A DNA stretch of 64,000 nucleotides from Macrolepiota albuminosa (Eukaryota > Basidiomycota > Agaricomycetes > Agaricales > Agaricaceae). The position numbers and the translations under genes were made by a program. This document shows positions 25,021 to 35,960 of the stretch, one piece after another. The notes under the pieces were generated by a model. The model had not been told where the DNA came from, ran no database searches, and saw nothing but the letters and a program-made list of their open reading frames with translations. Positions within the stretch are counted from its first letter, which is position 1, and every line of letters starts with the position of its first letter. The DNA lies in contig JAMWFC010000053.1 of NCBI GenBank assembly GCA_027475525.1, positions 1,550,001 through 1,614,000 on the forward strand. The letters are read 5' to 3'.

Positions 25021-28000
25021 TTACACATCAAAAACAATGTCCGCAGCCTTAAACGCCGTATTCCCAGGCCATATCCTAACTGGCACCTCACACTCGACCG
25101 TCTCCATCTTTATATCCCTCCATCCCTCCTCCCCACCACCATAACTAACACCCACACCCACCCCGCCCGCCAAATCAGGTTTGATCCCATCATACCCCTC
25201 CTCCTCTTCCTCCTCCCAACTCTCACCCTCTTTCCCATCATAATACCCCTCACCCTCACCCTCATCCCCACGCTCATCCGCACCGGCACCGGCACCAGCA
25301 CCCACATCCGCACCCGTCCCAAAAAGCGACGCAGCAAGAAACGCGCCCCACCCCATAGTCTTCGGGCTGCGTACCTCCCTCTCCTGCACACGGCGCGGCG
25401 CACGAGGACGCGGCGGCCGCACCACCTTCTCCATCGGCGCCAGGCCCCTCGTCGCGACCCAACAACTCCCCCACTCCCCACGGCCGCCCTCCCTCCTCAT
25501 CCCTCTCACTCTAACGCCTTCGCTCCCCACCCACCCCGCTTCTTGCCCTTGCCCTTGCCCTTGTCCTCCCCCTTGCCCTTGCCCTCGTCCTCGTCCTACA
25601 TCCTGCCCTGCACCTTGGCCGGCAGCAGCGACAGCAACCAAAAGACACAACCTAACCTTCCACTCGAGCCCGCCAAACGCCGTCACCGGACCCCCGGGGA
25701 CGTCCTGCCCGACGCGCACCTGGAACGCGGGCGCCGCGTCCGCGGGTATGTCGAGCGTGAACGTCGTGCGGAGCGTCGAGAGCAGATGCGACGAGTGGTG
25801 TTCGGCGTGCACGCGTTTCAGCTGGCGCGTCGGCGTCGATGGCGCGATTGTCGATGGGAGCGATTCGTGTGCTTCGAGGATCGCGGAGAGCTGTGGTGTG
25901 GAAGAGTCAGATGGGAAAGCGGTGATGATTGGAGATGGATTCGCGAACCTGGATGACCCGCGCACGACTTTGTCTGTCGTTGATCTCTACTACGCCAACT
26001 ACCGTCTCGCCGAGTCTGTACGCGCCTTTTGCGAATGTGAGCACGGCGACCTTGACTCCGTCCTTGTTCACATCGTACGACGCTACCAAAAACGAACCCC
26101 GCGGATCATCAGCTCAGACTCTTCACAAACGCACACAGAACCAGAAAAAGAAAAAACGACCAAACGACGAAAACCAAAACCAAAACCAAAACCAAAACAG
26201 ACACGCACCTTTCTTCGGATTCCGCGTCAAGATCTCCACAGCCTCGCGACACCCACTGAGGCCTTCCTCGGCCCTCTCCATCTCGCGCTCCATCTCCCTC
26301 TCGAGGCGCTTGCCCTCCTCCGCCCACACGCCGCCGCCCGCGACGAAGAACCCCGCGCAGAACGGCGACGCAGACTGGGGCACCGGCGACACCGCCTCCG
26401 CAGGCAACTTGATCCTCACGCCCCGCGCGCGCGGGTCAGGGAACGACGCGAGCAGCCGCCGCGCGTAGTCCTGCAGGTCGTCGAACGTCCCTGTTATCGG
26501 CGTCGATGCGGGCTCTGAAAAAAAAAACATAACGTAAGTGATAAGTGTGATTTGAACATTTTGGAGGAAAGGTGAGGGAATAGGATAAGAGGTGTACGTA
26601 CGTGGAGGCACGATTGGGCTTTTCCCCGCTCTGTTGACGACTTTTCCGGTTTCTTCGACGACTTTGCCTGGTGCCTCGGGTGATGGCGCGACGGCGCCTT
26701 TTGAGAGCGGCCATAGCACGTCGTAGGGTTTTGGTGTTCGTCCCACTGTGAGGTGTGGATTGTGATTGTTTGCGTAGCAAGGCGAAGGGAGATGTACGCA
26801 CCAACGACGTTGTTGTATACCCTGATGGGGTGTGGATTGTGATTGTTTGCGTAGCAAGGCGAAGGGAGATGTACGCACCAACGACGTTGTTGTATACCCT
26901 GATGGGACTTCATGACCCTACTCACGCTATTCGCGCTCGTAGACCCGGACGCGGAGCCATGTCCGGCTCTACACGTGCCGACCTCAAGCTCGTAGGAGAA
27001 TCTGAGGGTGCGGCCTTTGAAAGTGGGCGGGAGGACGTCAGGCAGGAGTATGGAGTACGTGTCTGGGAAAGTTAGTTAGATATATGTAGAATAAGATTGT
27101 GGGACACATACAGCTCCTCGACTGGCCTGGTGCAAGCACCAAGTCAACCGCCAACATGGCAGGCTGGACTTGGAATGTCGGGAGGGGAACCTCGGGATCG
27201 ATGTCGTCCTCTTGCATTGTCATTCCCATGCCACCGATCCCCAGTCCGACAGGGGAGCTCGTGAACCTAGTCGTGCGCGGGGTCGACGTCGAAGGCCGTG
27301 ATCTATGCCCGAGTCCATGGCCCAACGAACGCGGCGACGCTGACGACGGGGATGGTGGATCCACAGGCTGCGGGGAGAAAGAGGCAGATACAGGCGAGGC
27401 TGGGGCAGGCGAGATGAGGTCCAGCAGTCCCGAGAACGACGCCGTGCGGTTGTGTGTCGGTCTTCTCCTGTGTGCCGGGCCGACGGCGGGGGTGGGATGG
27501 AGCGAGGAGGAGATGTCCATTCTGCCGCCGCCGACGACGGGGCGCTTGAGGAGGGCGGCGCGGGCGGCAGAGAGGGTGTGGTGCTGGTCGGGGGTGCGGG
27601 GCCCGGGGAGTGGCGTGAGGGAGAGAGTGCCTTTGAGCTGGGCGTACGAGTAGAGAATGAGCTCTGTGTGTGGGAGAAAAGTGGACGAGGGCGTGGCTCT
27701 GAGGGAGGACGGGTGGCCAAGGCCCAGGGACGCTTGGAGATGGCGACGAGAGGCAGGGTAGGCAGAGACGGCGGGGGCGTCGAATGTCGGGGACGCGAGG
27801 AACGGCGTCGACGGACAAGGCGACAGGACGCCTTCGACGATGGGATCGAGCGCGAGAGAGAACGTCGACGCGGACGACGCCGGCGTTGGCAACGACACCT
27901 GCGCCTGTCCGTCGAGCACTGACTGTTTCCGTGCATGCGGGTGCGCTGTCCCAAGACTCAGCGTTTCCGACCGCGTCAACGGCGACGACACGCGCGGCGA

Positions 28001-28441
28001 CGTCGCCGCCGCTGTAACACGCGGCGCCATCATCGCCTCCCCGATTTCCTCCTCCAGCTCGTGCGGCCCAATCGACACCGACAACGACTTGGCCAGCAGT
28101 CGCCGCCTCCGCTGCTCCAGCAGCCGCGGCAGCTCGTCTTGTGTCTTGCCCACCAGTCCTCGTCGTACCGACGCGTCCTCCTCTCGCTTCACAAACCCCG
28201 CGCCTGGCACAGGCGTGCTCGGTGGCCCAGGCGACGTCGGCGGTCGCGCAAGCGGCGCACTGCTAATCGAATGCGCACCGCGTTTATGCGTGTGTGTTCG
28301 CGGCGACCCTCCAGAAGGCGATTCTGTAGAGTGCGTGTTAGTAAACGTCACCGTCACCGAGAACAGCTCGCCCGCGAAGAACGACGACTGTGCCGGCGTC
28401 ACGACAACGCGCACCCCAGCGCTCAGGTCGACGCCTGCCAT
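25021..28441 (-). CDS. RGP1: Rgp1-family protein (Ric1-Rgp1 GEF subunit)
   Basis: Minus-strand exons: 28441-27112, 27062-26879, 26821-26802, 26745-26602, 26514-26209, 26082-25949 and 25890-25021. They sum to 996 codons (995 aa). The N-terminal VRVVVTPAQSSFFAGELFSV is an arrestin-like beta strand region typical of Rgp1. A long disordered Ser/Pro segment follows, then MLAVDLVLAPGQSRSYTYS, PPTFKGRTLRFSYELEVGTC, VGRTPKPYDVLWPL, and the terminal VPVRIWPGNTAFKAADIVFDV-like end. In yeast Rgp1 with Ric1 activates the Rab Ypt6 at the Golgi; that role is by family. The last exon carries a low-complexity GQGQG-rich insert (about 25540-25640). A 77-bp exact duplication at 26752-26905 spans an exon/intron border; see findings. 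The GC-rich plus-strand frames here are shadows. Confidence 0.88.
26752..26905. repeat. 77-bp exact tandem duplication inside the Rgp1 gene
   Basis: Units 26752-26828 and 26829-26905 are identical. Each contains 20 bases of coding sequence and a complete intron donor. One of eight tandem duplications of the same length in the window. Confidence 0.97.
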
Positions 28442-28516
28442 GTCTGATGCAGTCCACCGTCAACGTGGCTCCCGCAATACACATCCGGCCCGCATAACCG
28501 CCGAGAAAAAAACACT

Positions 28517-28597
28517 CTGTCCCAGAGAGACTTGAACTCTCGATCTTCCGATGAGAGGATAACAGTCGGACGCCGTAACCAACTAAGCCATGGGACA
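28517..28597 (-). tRNA. tRNA-Asn (GTT) with a 7-nt intron
   Basis: On the minus strand the gene has the same acceptor (TGTCCCA/TGGGACA), anticodon stem, T arm and GTT anticodon as the copy at 17654. The intron after position 37 is TCCTCTC, two bases shorter and different in sequence. The tRNA 5' end lies 156 bp from the Rgp1 start codon, and both are on the minus strand. AT-rich transposon DNA begins about 200 bp to the right. Confidence 0.9.
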
Positions 28598-30837
28598 CGT
28601 GGGAAAGGTGTAAAGCGTATCGTATATTGTACTTGCATGGGTAATGCACAGTTGGTTGCCCTCTCGGAAAGGGCGTGGTCTTTGAATGAGGGTGGCTGTG
28701 TTGTCACGGGAACTCCTTTTTCCCTTGCGTATTCTCGTTGCGTCCTATCATCGGGTCTGCCTGCGGAAAACATTATATTTTCTCTTGAAAAAAAAGTAGA
28801 ACTAAGCACTAATAAAAAAAAAATCAGTGTTTTTGATTCTTAAACATGATCACGCTTACAGCACACGGAGGTGCCTCCAGATTTCTCCAAAGAGGAATTC
28901 AGCTTCACTAGAGAGGCAGTGAAGCATGGTAGAGAGGATATGATAAATGACCATGCAGCAGAGATTCTTAAAAATTCTTGGCTAGAAGTGCTAGAGTGTA
29001 GGAAAGTGACTTGGGATGCAGAAAGAGAAGACAGGGAAGCAGAGGCAAGAGGTGGGACTCACATATGTGAAGAACCTCAGAGGAGCCAGGATAAAGAGAA
29101 CACTTGACAGACCACCAGGTCAAGAGCTCAATCCCCAGCGAGCGAGGATGGAGGGACTGAATTTAGTGGTCAGCAAACCAGTACCAAAGTAATAGAATAC
29201 CTTCCTGTGCACTTTGCTATCAAAAGGTTGAGAGAGCAAGAATATATCTAATTGAGCTGTTTCATGCCTGAAGGTTGAGCTGAAGCTGCCAAAATGAATC
29301 AGTAGCATCCAGCAATGTTTTCACATTTGTGAGGAAAGATGACATTTTAGCCCTAAAGCCCATCATCAATTTTAAAGCAAAAAAAAGCAGCTCAGGACAA
29401 AGAATTGTCCTGGAAGCAGCTATGCATTGTGTTGACTTATTTTCTAGAGCATATTGTTTTAAGAGAAATGGCCCAATAACATGGTTGATGCTATGCATAC
29501 CTTTTTCTTTTACTTAACCAACCACAAACTACACAACAAGGGAACAGACAGCCTTAAGGTGCTCATCTTATACCAAGCTCAAGTTTGCAAAGAATAGCAT
29601 CATCAAATCAAAAACCCACCTTGAGACAGAATATTCGATGTAGGTTTGATTGACAACCATGCTTTGAGGACTTTAAGAGACCAAGTTTACAATGCAAAAA
29701 GGAGTGCTATAATGGTCAGTGAGTAATTCATCTTCAATTGTCCAATGGCAAGCAGCAACCTGACAAATTCCTTGATTAATCTTTTCTTATCAATTGATTA
29801 CCTGCTCAGGATCTTTCTTCATATAATTGGTCTTATTGTAACAAATATACAATTGCTTGGAAAATTGTAATGAATAGAATGCAAAATTTCTGAAACATGG
29901 GCAATCCTCATGCTACACGTGCTCTTGCAAGTGGGAAGGACACAAGTTCAAACCATGCTTGTGTGGAAAACACCTTAGATACTACATGAGTTATTTTAAT
30001 GCCACCAGGAAGCCACCACCCACACATGTTGACTAGGGAGGCTTTGTTGTGCAGGCCATAGTCAGGTGAACCAATCAACACATGACTTGATGAAGCAATG
30101 TGACCACTGCACTCCTGTCCAAAACAGGAAAAATAGTTAGGGTTGCCCAGTAGGATGGAATTGAGAGAGGTTAACTCACTGACCAAGCATGTCCTAGTAT
30201 GGGTGGGTGGGAAAAGAAGGTGTCAACAGTTTGATCAGGCTGCCAACATAATGTGCTGACCAAGCATGTCCTAGTATGGGTGGGTGGGAAAAGAAGGTGT
30301 CAACAGTTTGATCAGGCTGCCAACATAATGTGTGGTCCATTGAATGGGTCGGCATGGCTGTTGAGGTTGGAATAAGGTTGATTTGATTAGCTGCTTATTG
30401 TCAGCTTAAAACTGGCAGGCAGCAGGACTGTCATTGGCCTACTCAGCTGGCTCATACCATTGCAGGTTCCAAATCTTGGGATCAATCTCTGGAAGATACT
30501 ATCTGGATGCAGAGGTTATAGTATTGTGGGCCTTACTGAGAGTTACAGCTCAGAGGGAGCCAATAGGCAATTGGTCTTCTAAGACTACACTAACCAAACA
30601 CCGCAAGCATTGTCAAGAGTAGAAGAGTCAGGAGAAAATAGAAATGGCATGATAATGGCAGATAAGTCGGGGTCTTAATATGGAGAAATACATACCTTAC
30701 TATACCATGTGACCTAGGATACAATACCCAAGCAATATGCATGTAAAAATAGGTCTCAAAAAATAAAAGGTTTATCATCATCATCACTACTTGCTAGGTA
30801 ATGTCAAATGTGCTAGAACTTAGTGCATTGTTATATA
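28598..30837. other. AT-rich boundary region with unassigned repeats
   Basis: No gene is supported. A 79-codon frame at 28871-29107 (charged, containing KNSWLEVLECRKVTWDAERE) has no recognised family. Around 29899-30148 an imperfect inverted pair (GGGCAATCCT and AGGGTTGCCC) brackets a block with a B-box-like CAAGTTCAAACC at about 29951, which could be a short non-autonomous element. A 77-bp duplication lies at 30179-30332. Confidence 0.4.
30179..30332. repeat. 77-bp exact tandem duplication
   Basis: Units 30179-30255 and 30256-30332, starting CTGACCAAGCATGTCC, are identical and adjacent. Confidence 0.97.
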
Positions 30838-31121
30838 CTGGCTCAAAAAACTGCTCCAATGTTTGGCCTTTTTGGAAAGATTCATATGGTGTGCAACAAT
30901 TAACTAAGCAAAAAATTGTAAGAAATCACATGACATACAACTGCATTCTGGCTTTATAATGATATATGGATCATGTGATTTGAACAAGAACTTGCTGATT
31001 AATAAATCAAACAAAATATTCAATCATTGGAGCAGTTTTTTGACTCACTCTACTTTTTATATTTTCTTTATACTGTCAGGTTCCGCTGAGTCGGGGGCTT
31101 TCCGGAAAGCAACGCCCTTAC

Positions 31122-31698
31122 TGTAAGGGCGACCTCTAGAGGCTGTGGCTCAGTCACACAGCTGGCAGAGGGAGATCCAAAGTGTATTAGAATATATACT
31201 GACAATATCAAGGTAGCTACTCACCTGGCAGAGGGAGATCCAAAGAGAACAAGTCTAGGGATTCCCTATGCCAGGTTGGACGCTTCTGGGGCCTCTAAAG
31301 CATGGGAAACAACTGTACAGTACAACAAAACCTTAAAAACTCGAAAATTGCCTACACAAACACTTGTACAAATAAGGGGCAAACTCTGGCAAACTCTGGC
31401 TTATATAAGCGGTCTGGAAGCAGTGCTGAGTGGGCCCACACTTGTCTGAATGGTGGCTAAAGAACCAGAGCATCTCAAGGGCTGAGAGTAGTACTAACAG
31501 ATAGTGTTGAAAGAATAGAAACAGTGAAAGTGGCTAAAGAACCAGAGCATCTCAAGGGCTGAGAGTAGTACTAACAGATAGTGTTGAAAGAATAGAAACA
31601 GTGAAAATGAAATAATGTCAGAAGAAATAAGAGAATGAATGGAAGGAGAGTGAAGAGATAAGGAGTGAGAAAAGAAAGAAATGAGGAGTCCCCTGACA
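31122..31698 (-). repeat. Solo LTR, family A, copy A2, nested in B1
   Basis: The unit begins TGTAAGGGCGACCTC and ends GAGTCCCCTGACA. It is flanked by a perfect 5-bp target duplication, cttac at 31117-31121 and 31699-31703. Its length is 577 bp because it includes an exact 77-bp duplication (31453-31606). Confidence 0.95.
31453..31606. repeat. 77-bp exact tandem duplication inside solo LTR A2
   Basis: Units 31453-31529 and 31530-31606, starting GTGGCTAAAGAACCAG, are identical. The other family A copies carry this stretch once. Confidence 0.97.
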
Positions 31699-32639
31699 CT
31701 TACAATGTGGACTTGATCTACGGGTACTCGGGTGTCTGGAACTCTGGGGCTAGGACTCCAGGGTTCAAGACGCGGACAGGGGTAGTTCCGGAAGAGGGGA
31801 CTTGGTCCAGGGGTTTTGGGGTTTTAGGTAGCTGGGAGTTGGGTGGGGGTCGAGTCGTGAACCGGGAGTTCTAAGACAAGACCGGGTTAACAAATTAGAA
31901 GTCGCAAAGCGTGTACCAAACTTAGAGCACACAATTATCCAAGCGTGCCAGTCAAAGCATGCCAGACAGTGCGTACCAGTCAAGCAGAGGGCATGCAACA
32001 ATTCAAGTTAATATCAAGACTAGCGAATACAACAGGGAACTACGCTATAAGTACTACGGGGCCAGGTCTCGGGGTTCCGGGATGTCTGGGATGGGCTCCG
32101 CGAGGCATTGAGTAGCAGGCAGGGACTGTATACTTTGGATCGCGCGTGTGGGGTGTGCGATCAATTGGTGCAGAGGGAGCTCTGATGTGTGATGTGTGAT
32201 GGCTGGAAGCGGGTCACGTGATCTGATCGTTGATGGCAGTTAATCCCGGGGTCCGTGATGCAGAGTTCCTAGGGGAGCTGGCTGATGGCGGTCTTTGATG
32301 TGCATGATGGTGGTGTCGGTAGTCATGATGGCAGGGCGCGTCCTGTGAGGTCAGAGAGAGGGTCCTGGATGGTGTTCTGGGGGTGTCCCAGGGTGGATCC
32401 GGAGGGGAGGGGTCGTGACATACACTTGCCAGCAGTAGAAAATAGAAACACCTTGTAAGAAGTATAAACAATGTCATGTGACCTTGTTTGTACTAATTTA
32501 ACATGTTCAACTTCAATCAATCACCTTCTTGACACTCTACCACCATCATGTGACCTATTTCTGCTGCCAATCACTTTTCTATTGCTTCTTTCCTCAATGA
32601 GGAGTATTCTTAGCATCAAATCCAAACAAAAACTGGCCT

Positions 32640-33560
32640 GGGAAAAGGCACTGTAAAGAGGATCAGCAAAGAACTGGAGAGCAACAAAGAAAATCATTCT
32701 AGAGGTTATTCTTAAAATGACAAACAGTCTATTATTAGTTAAATTACTACTGGAAGGCTAGATAATGCTGTTCAAGCTACACAGTTTATTAATTCTGTCA
32801 TCTCCAGTCCTGCTAATCCTCAGACAGTCAGAAATGCATTGAAGAAGGCAGGTTTTTGCTAAGCAACAAAGAAGAAAGTTCCTATGCTCAAGGCTGCTCA
32901 TTGTGCAAATTGGCTCAAGTTTGCTCAGTATCATGAAAACTAGACAGTGGAGGATTGGAAAAGGGTTTTTCAGAGTAATGAGACAAAGATTAATTGAATC
33001 AGATCAGATGGGAAGATATATATGTGGAAAATTCCAGGAGAACTACTATCTGACTGCACTACTACACCAACTGTCAAGCATGGAGGAGGAAACAATTTAA
33101 TGGTATGGAGCTGCATGGGTTGGAATGGAGTGGAGAAGCTAATAGAAGTTTAGGAGAAGATGGATGCTGCACAGTATTGTGAGATTTTGCATGAGGGAGT
33201 GGTGGAAAGCTTTGAGAAGTTAGAAATAGAAGAGGAAGGACAATATTTTCAGCAGAACAATGACCCAAAACACACCTTCCAATAGGCAATAATCTGGTTT
33301 TCTGATAACAACATCATTGTGATATCCTGGCCTGCCCAATCCCCCGATCTCATCTCATTGAACACCTCTGGGCTTATATCAAGTGCAAATTTTTGGAGTA
33401 TGAGGTACCCCCCTAAAGAAGTGCATAAGTTGTGAAAGAGAGTGGTCAAGGAGTAGAATGAAATACCTCAATAGGTATGCTAAAGCCTCATAGAGAGCAT
33501 GTCTAGAAGGATCAAAGCAGTTATAAAAAGAAAATGGAGGTCATACCAAGTACTAGATAT
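32640..33560 (+). pseudogene. Decayed Tc1/mariner transposase of element 2
   Basis: Segments alignable to the transposase at 3073-4479 appear in order: QTVRNALKKAGF near 32820, TVEDWKRVFQSNE near 32945, KHGGGNNLMVWSCMGWNGV near 33080, KLEIEEEGQYFQQNNDPKH near 33220 and WPAQSPD near 33330. The second catalytic Asp is replaced by Asn (QQNND), and at least seven stops plus frameshifts are present. It is inactive. Confidence 0.88.
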
Positions 33561-33793
33561 AAAAATTAGAGTAAATTAGAGTGAGTCAAAAAATTGCCCC
33601 AATGATTGAATATTTTGTTTGATTGATTAATTAGCAAGTTCTTGTTCAAATCACATGATCTATACATTATTATGGAGCCAGGATGCAGCTATATGTCATG
33701 TGATGTTCCACAATTTTTTTTGCCTAGATAACTGTTGCACACCATGTGAATCTTTCCAAAAAAGCCAAATACTGGGGCAGTTTTTTGAGCCAG

Positions 33794-35049
33794 TATATCA
33801 TATTAGCTCAAGCACACCAGGACTCTGTTATAACTCCTTGCACATTAAGCATGACAGGCACTGAAAATGGTGTTGTACTGTGTATTGTCTGGTGCACTCA
33901 ACTACAGTTGGCATCATCAATGTCTGCTAACAGAGGAGGTTTTCAATCATGGGCTAATGCCTGCTAGCAGCTGCTGGTTGATATCTGCTAGTATCTGCTG
34001 GCATCTGCCAGGCTTGCATGTTTATGTGTGTGCCTGCCTTTTATTGATCTACTAGACTATGTCATACAGCACATTGTAACACATCTGCAGCTCTGTATTC
34101 TATAGCATGCTGGAAATTGCTCTACTATAGTGTAGCAGACTCTGCTGCACATATATTGTATAGTACAAAGCAAGCTCTTCTACAACATATGACACATACT
34201 ATTGTGATGCTCTACTCTAGAAATGGGCTAACTATCTGAGATTGGCAGGCACATTCAATTGTTTCTCTTCCACAATACATAGTCTCCAATTTAGCTTTAC
34301 ATTAGGCTCTATACTTCATGATACTTTTTTCTCATCCTGATATCTCATCTAGATATCAAAAACTTTAATATAGACAGTATATATTTCCTACTTAATTACT
34401 ACCAGACACCCAAACATTATGCATTGTTTTGGATTGGTAGCAGATGCAATAGTCTCTATTTATTGCCAGCATTGAGGCTGTGCTAAAATAAGTAGATGAT
34501 TTTATTTTCTTTTGTTTCCAACACACCAATGTTTTAGAAATCAAGCTTTATAAGTATAACAAAAAAACTTATCTGGGACATTGCTGCTAATCTTGGTTGG
34601 CCCAATTTCTACTTCCAAAAACCTGGCAGATGGACCTTCACAGAGAATTTTTCCTTTGCATTATTCTCTTTTCCTGTTTCTACCTGTGTTACTCCTATAT
34701 CTCAAAACTATATATCACTCATTAACTGACTCAGTCATTACACAGGTATTTCTTTATTCTTTATCTTATATCTAATCATTTACTTATTGCAGTTTCTTTG
34801 CCTACTTTGGTTTTTTACCCATTCAATCATATCTATAGTGACTGTCTGATATAAACTAAGACCTGCTGGCCTCTCTTGTCAAGGTACAATATATGCTCTC
34901 TCCTCAGAATATCTCTCAAGAAATCAGAACAGTTAGAAAAATAGGAAAATAAATCAGATCATTTCTCAACTTGCTCATTATCATGTTTACATGTTTCTTG
35001 CATCTCTCAAACATTGTACATTTCTATCTCTACAACAAAACCCTACATA
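33794..35049. other. AT-rich spacer with one recognisable repeat
   Basis: Bases about 33925-34215 are a decayed copy of the repeat at about 60735-61030 (opposite orientation). Beyond it, 34216-35049 shows no gene, RNA or repeat that I can support. Confidence 0.5.
33925..34215 (+). repeat. Dispersed repeat R, CpG-depleted copy
   Basis: It shares long runs with the complement of 60735-61030, for example CATACAGCACATTGT and TGTGTGCCTGCCTTTTATTGA. At many positions the other copy has CG where this one has TG or CA. Its identity as a transposon part is unknown. Confidence 0.75.
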
Positions 35050-35960
35050 TCAGATTAAGACTGTTGGATCTTTCATGTCCACCACTTCACTCTCTACAAT
35101 ACATTCACATCTTGTCTCAGCAGTTATTGCATTGGCTTGGAAACTATCCACAGCTGGAAAGCATTCACAGGCAGTACAACAATTTCTAACATATTGTGCA
35201 ATCAGATGCATTCCAGAAGACAACATACCTTCATCAGAGGCTCTCTTATGCAAATTATGCATCATCCTTTGCAGAAAGACTAGCAGGAGGCACAGTTTAT
35301 TCAAATGCAATGGTATTTGGGCATGGCATATCCAGAATAACATACCTTATCAAAAAGATATTCATCTTATATATATCATTAAAGAGATTGAGAATCAATG
35401 CCCTTCCTCTTCAATTAAAAATCAATAACCTCCCATTACTATTGATATGCTACACATTCTTCAAACTAGTGTTAATTTCACCTCTTCCTTCAATATATGT
35501 GTTTATTTCATAGCAAACTCTGAATCCAAAGTGGTCTGACCTCCAACACAAATGTATGAATAAAGGATCATGAGTTTTACACCTTCCAAATACAAAACTT
35601 GGTAGAAAGAAGGGAAAGGATGTTATGTTACCTTATCAAAATAAAGCAGATCTTATTACTGCCTTGAAAGTACATCAAAAATTGAACTACATTTCAATTA
35701 ATTTCTCCTTAGCATCATTCAAAAATTTGACAGGCACACTCATTCCTTTAACATGTCAAAAGTTCCTATCTAGACTCAATGGTATATTTGAACCAAGGAA
35801 TTTCCCCATCATTACAGGTCACTGCTTATAAATTGGAGGCACTACACATCTTCTTCTGTCTCAAATACTATTTGATGTTATGAAGTTACCAGGATGTTGG
35901 TTATCCAACGCTTTTTTACAATACTTGAGATTATTACTCCCCTCTATATCAAACTTTTAA
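35050..35960 (+). pseudogene. Dead tyrosine recombinase/integrase-like gene (Crypton or DIRS type)
   Basis: Across two frames the order of segments matches the basidiomycete 'DNA breaking-rejoining enzyme' family. It includes IPSSEALLC and ASSFAERLAGGTV (N-terminal SAM-like part, near 35230), AWHIQNNIPY, PPITIDML near 35430, then GRKKGKDVMLPYQNKAD near 35600 and FPIITGHCL*IGGTTHLLLS near 35800. The HxxR-type catalytic motif GHCLxIGGT has a TAA stop (35829-35831) where Arg is expected. Several more stops and at least one frameshift exist, so the gene is dead. No reverse transcriptase is seen nearby, which slightly favours a Crypton-like element. Confidence 0.72.

Larger units (their letters stand above)
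31074..32420 (-). repeat. Solo LTR, family B, copy B1 (interrupted by A2)
   Basis: The unit begins TGTCAGGTTCCGCTGA and ends GGGGTCGTGACA, and is flanked by tatac and tacac (four of five bases). Without the nested A2 copy it is about 765 bp. It is GC- and CpG-rich against its AT-rich host. The other copy, 39278-40122, shares the termini in opposite orientation but differs substantially inside. Termini of this kind are usual for basidiomycete Ty3/gypsy LTRs. Confidence 0.8.
30838..33793 (+). mobile_element. Tc1/mariner element 2 with about 213-bp TIRs and TA duplication
   Basis: The ends 30838-31050 and 33581-33793 are inverted copies, with tips CTGGCTCAAAAAACTG and CAGTTTTTTGAGCCAG, each flanked by TA. 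The interior holds a decayed transposase (about 32640-33560) and a 1.35-kb LTR insertion at 31074-32420 that itself holds a second LTR. Copy 59638-60557 belongs to the same subfamily, as the TIR interior is nearly identical. Confidence 0.92.

Noticed and set aside
26160..26200. CCAAAA repeat block considered as a telomere-like tract
   Set aside because: Only about five units, and it falls inside a normal 126-bp Rgp1 intron.
24964..28535. Several long GC-rich plus-strand open frames (e.g. 24964-25956, 25748-26518, 27840-28535)
   Set aside because: They are antisense shadows of the Rgp1-family gene; they give Arg/Pro/Thr-rich nonsense with no family motif, while the minus strand splices into a conserved protein.
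28871..29107. Charged 79-codon frame considered as a gene
   Set aside because: No homologous family recognised, located in AT-rich repeat DNA, no splice context.
29899..30148. tRNA-derived SINE
   Set aside because: There is a B-box-like word and an inverted terminal pair, but the A-box is poor and no second copy or target duplication was found in the window.
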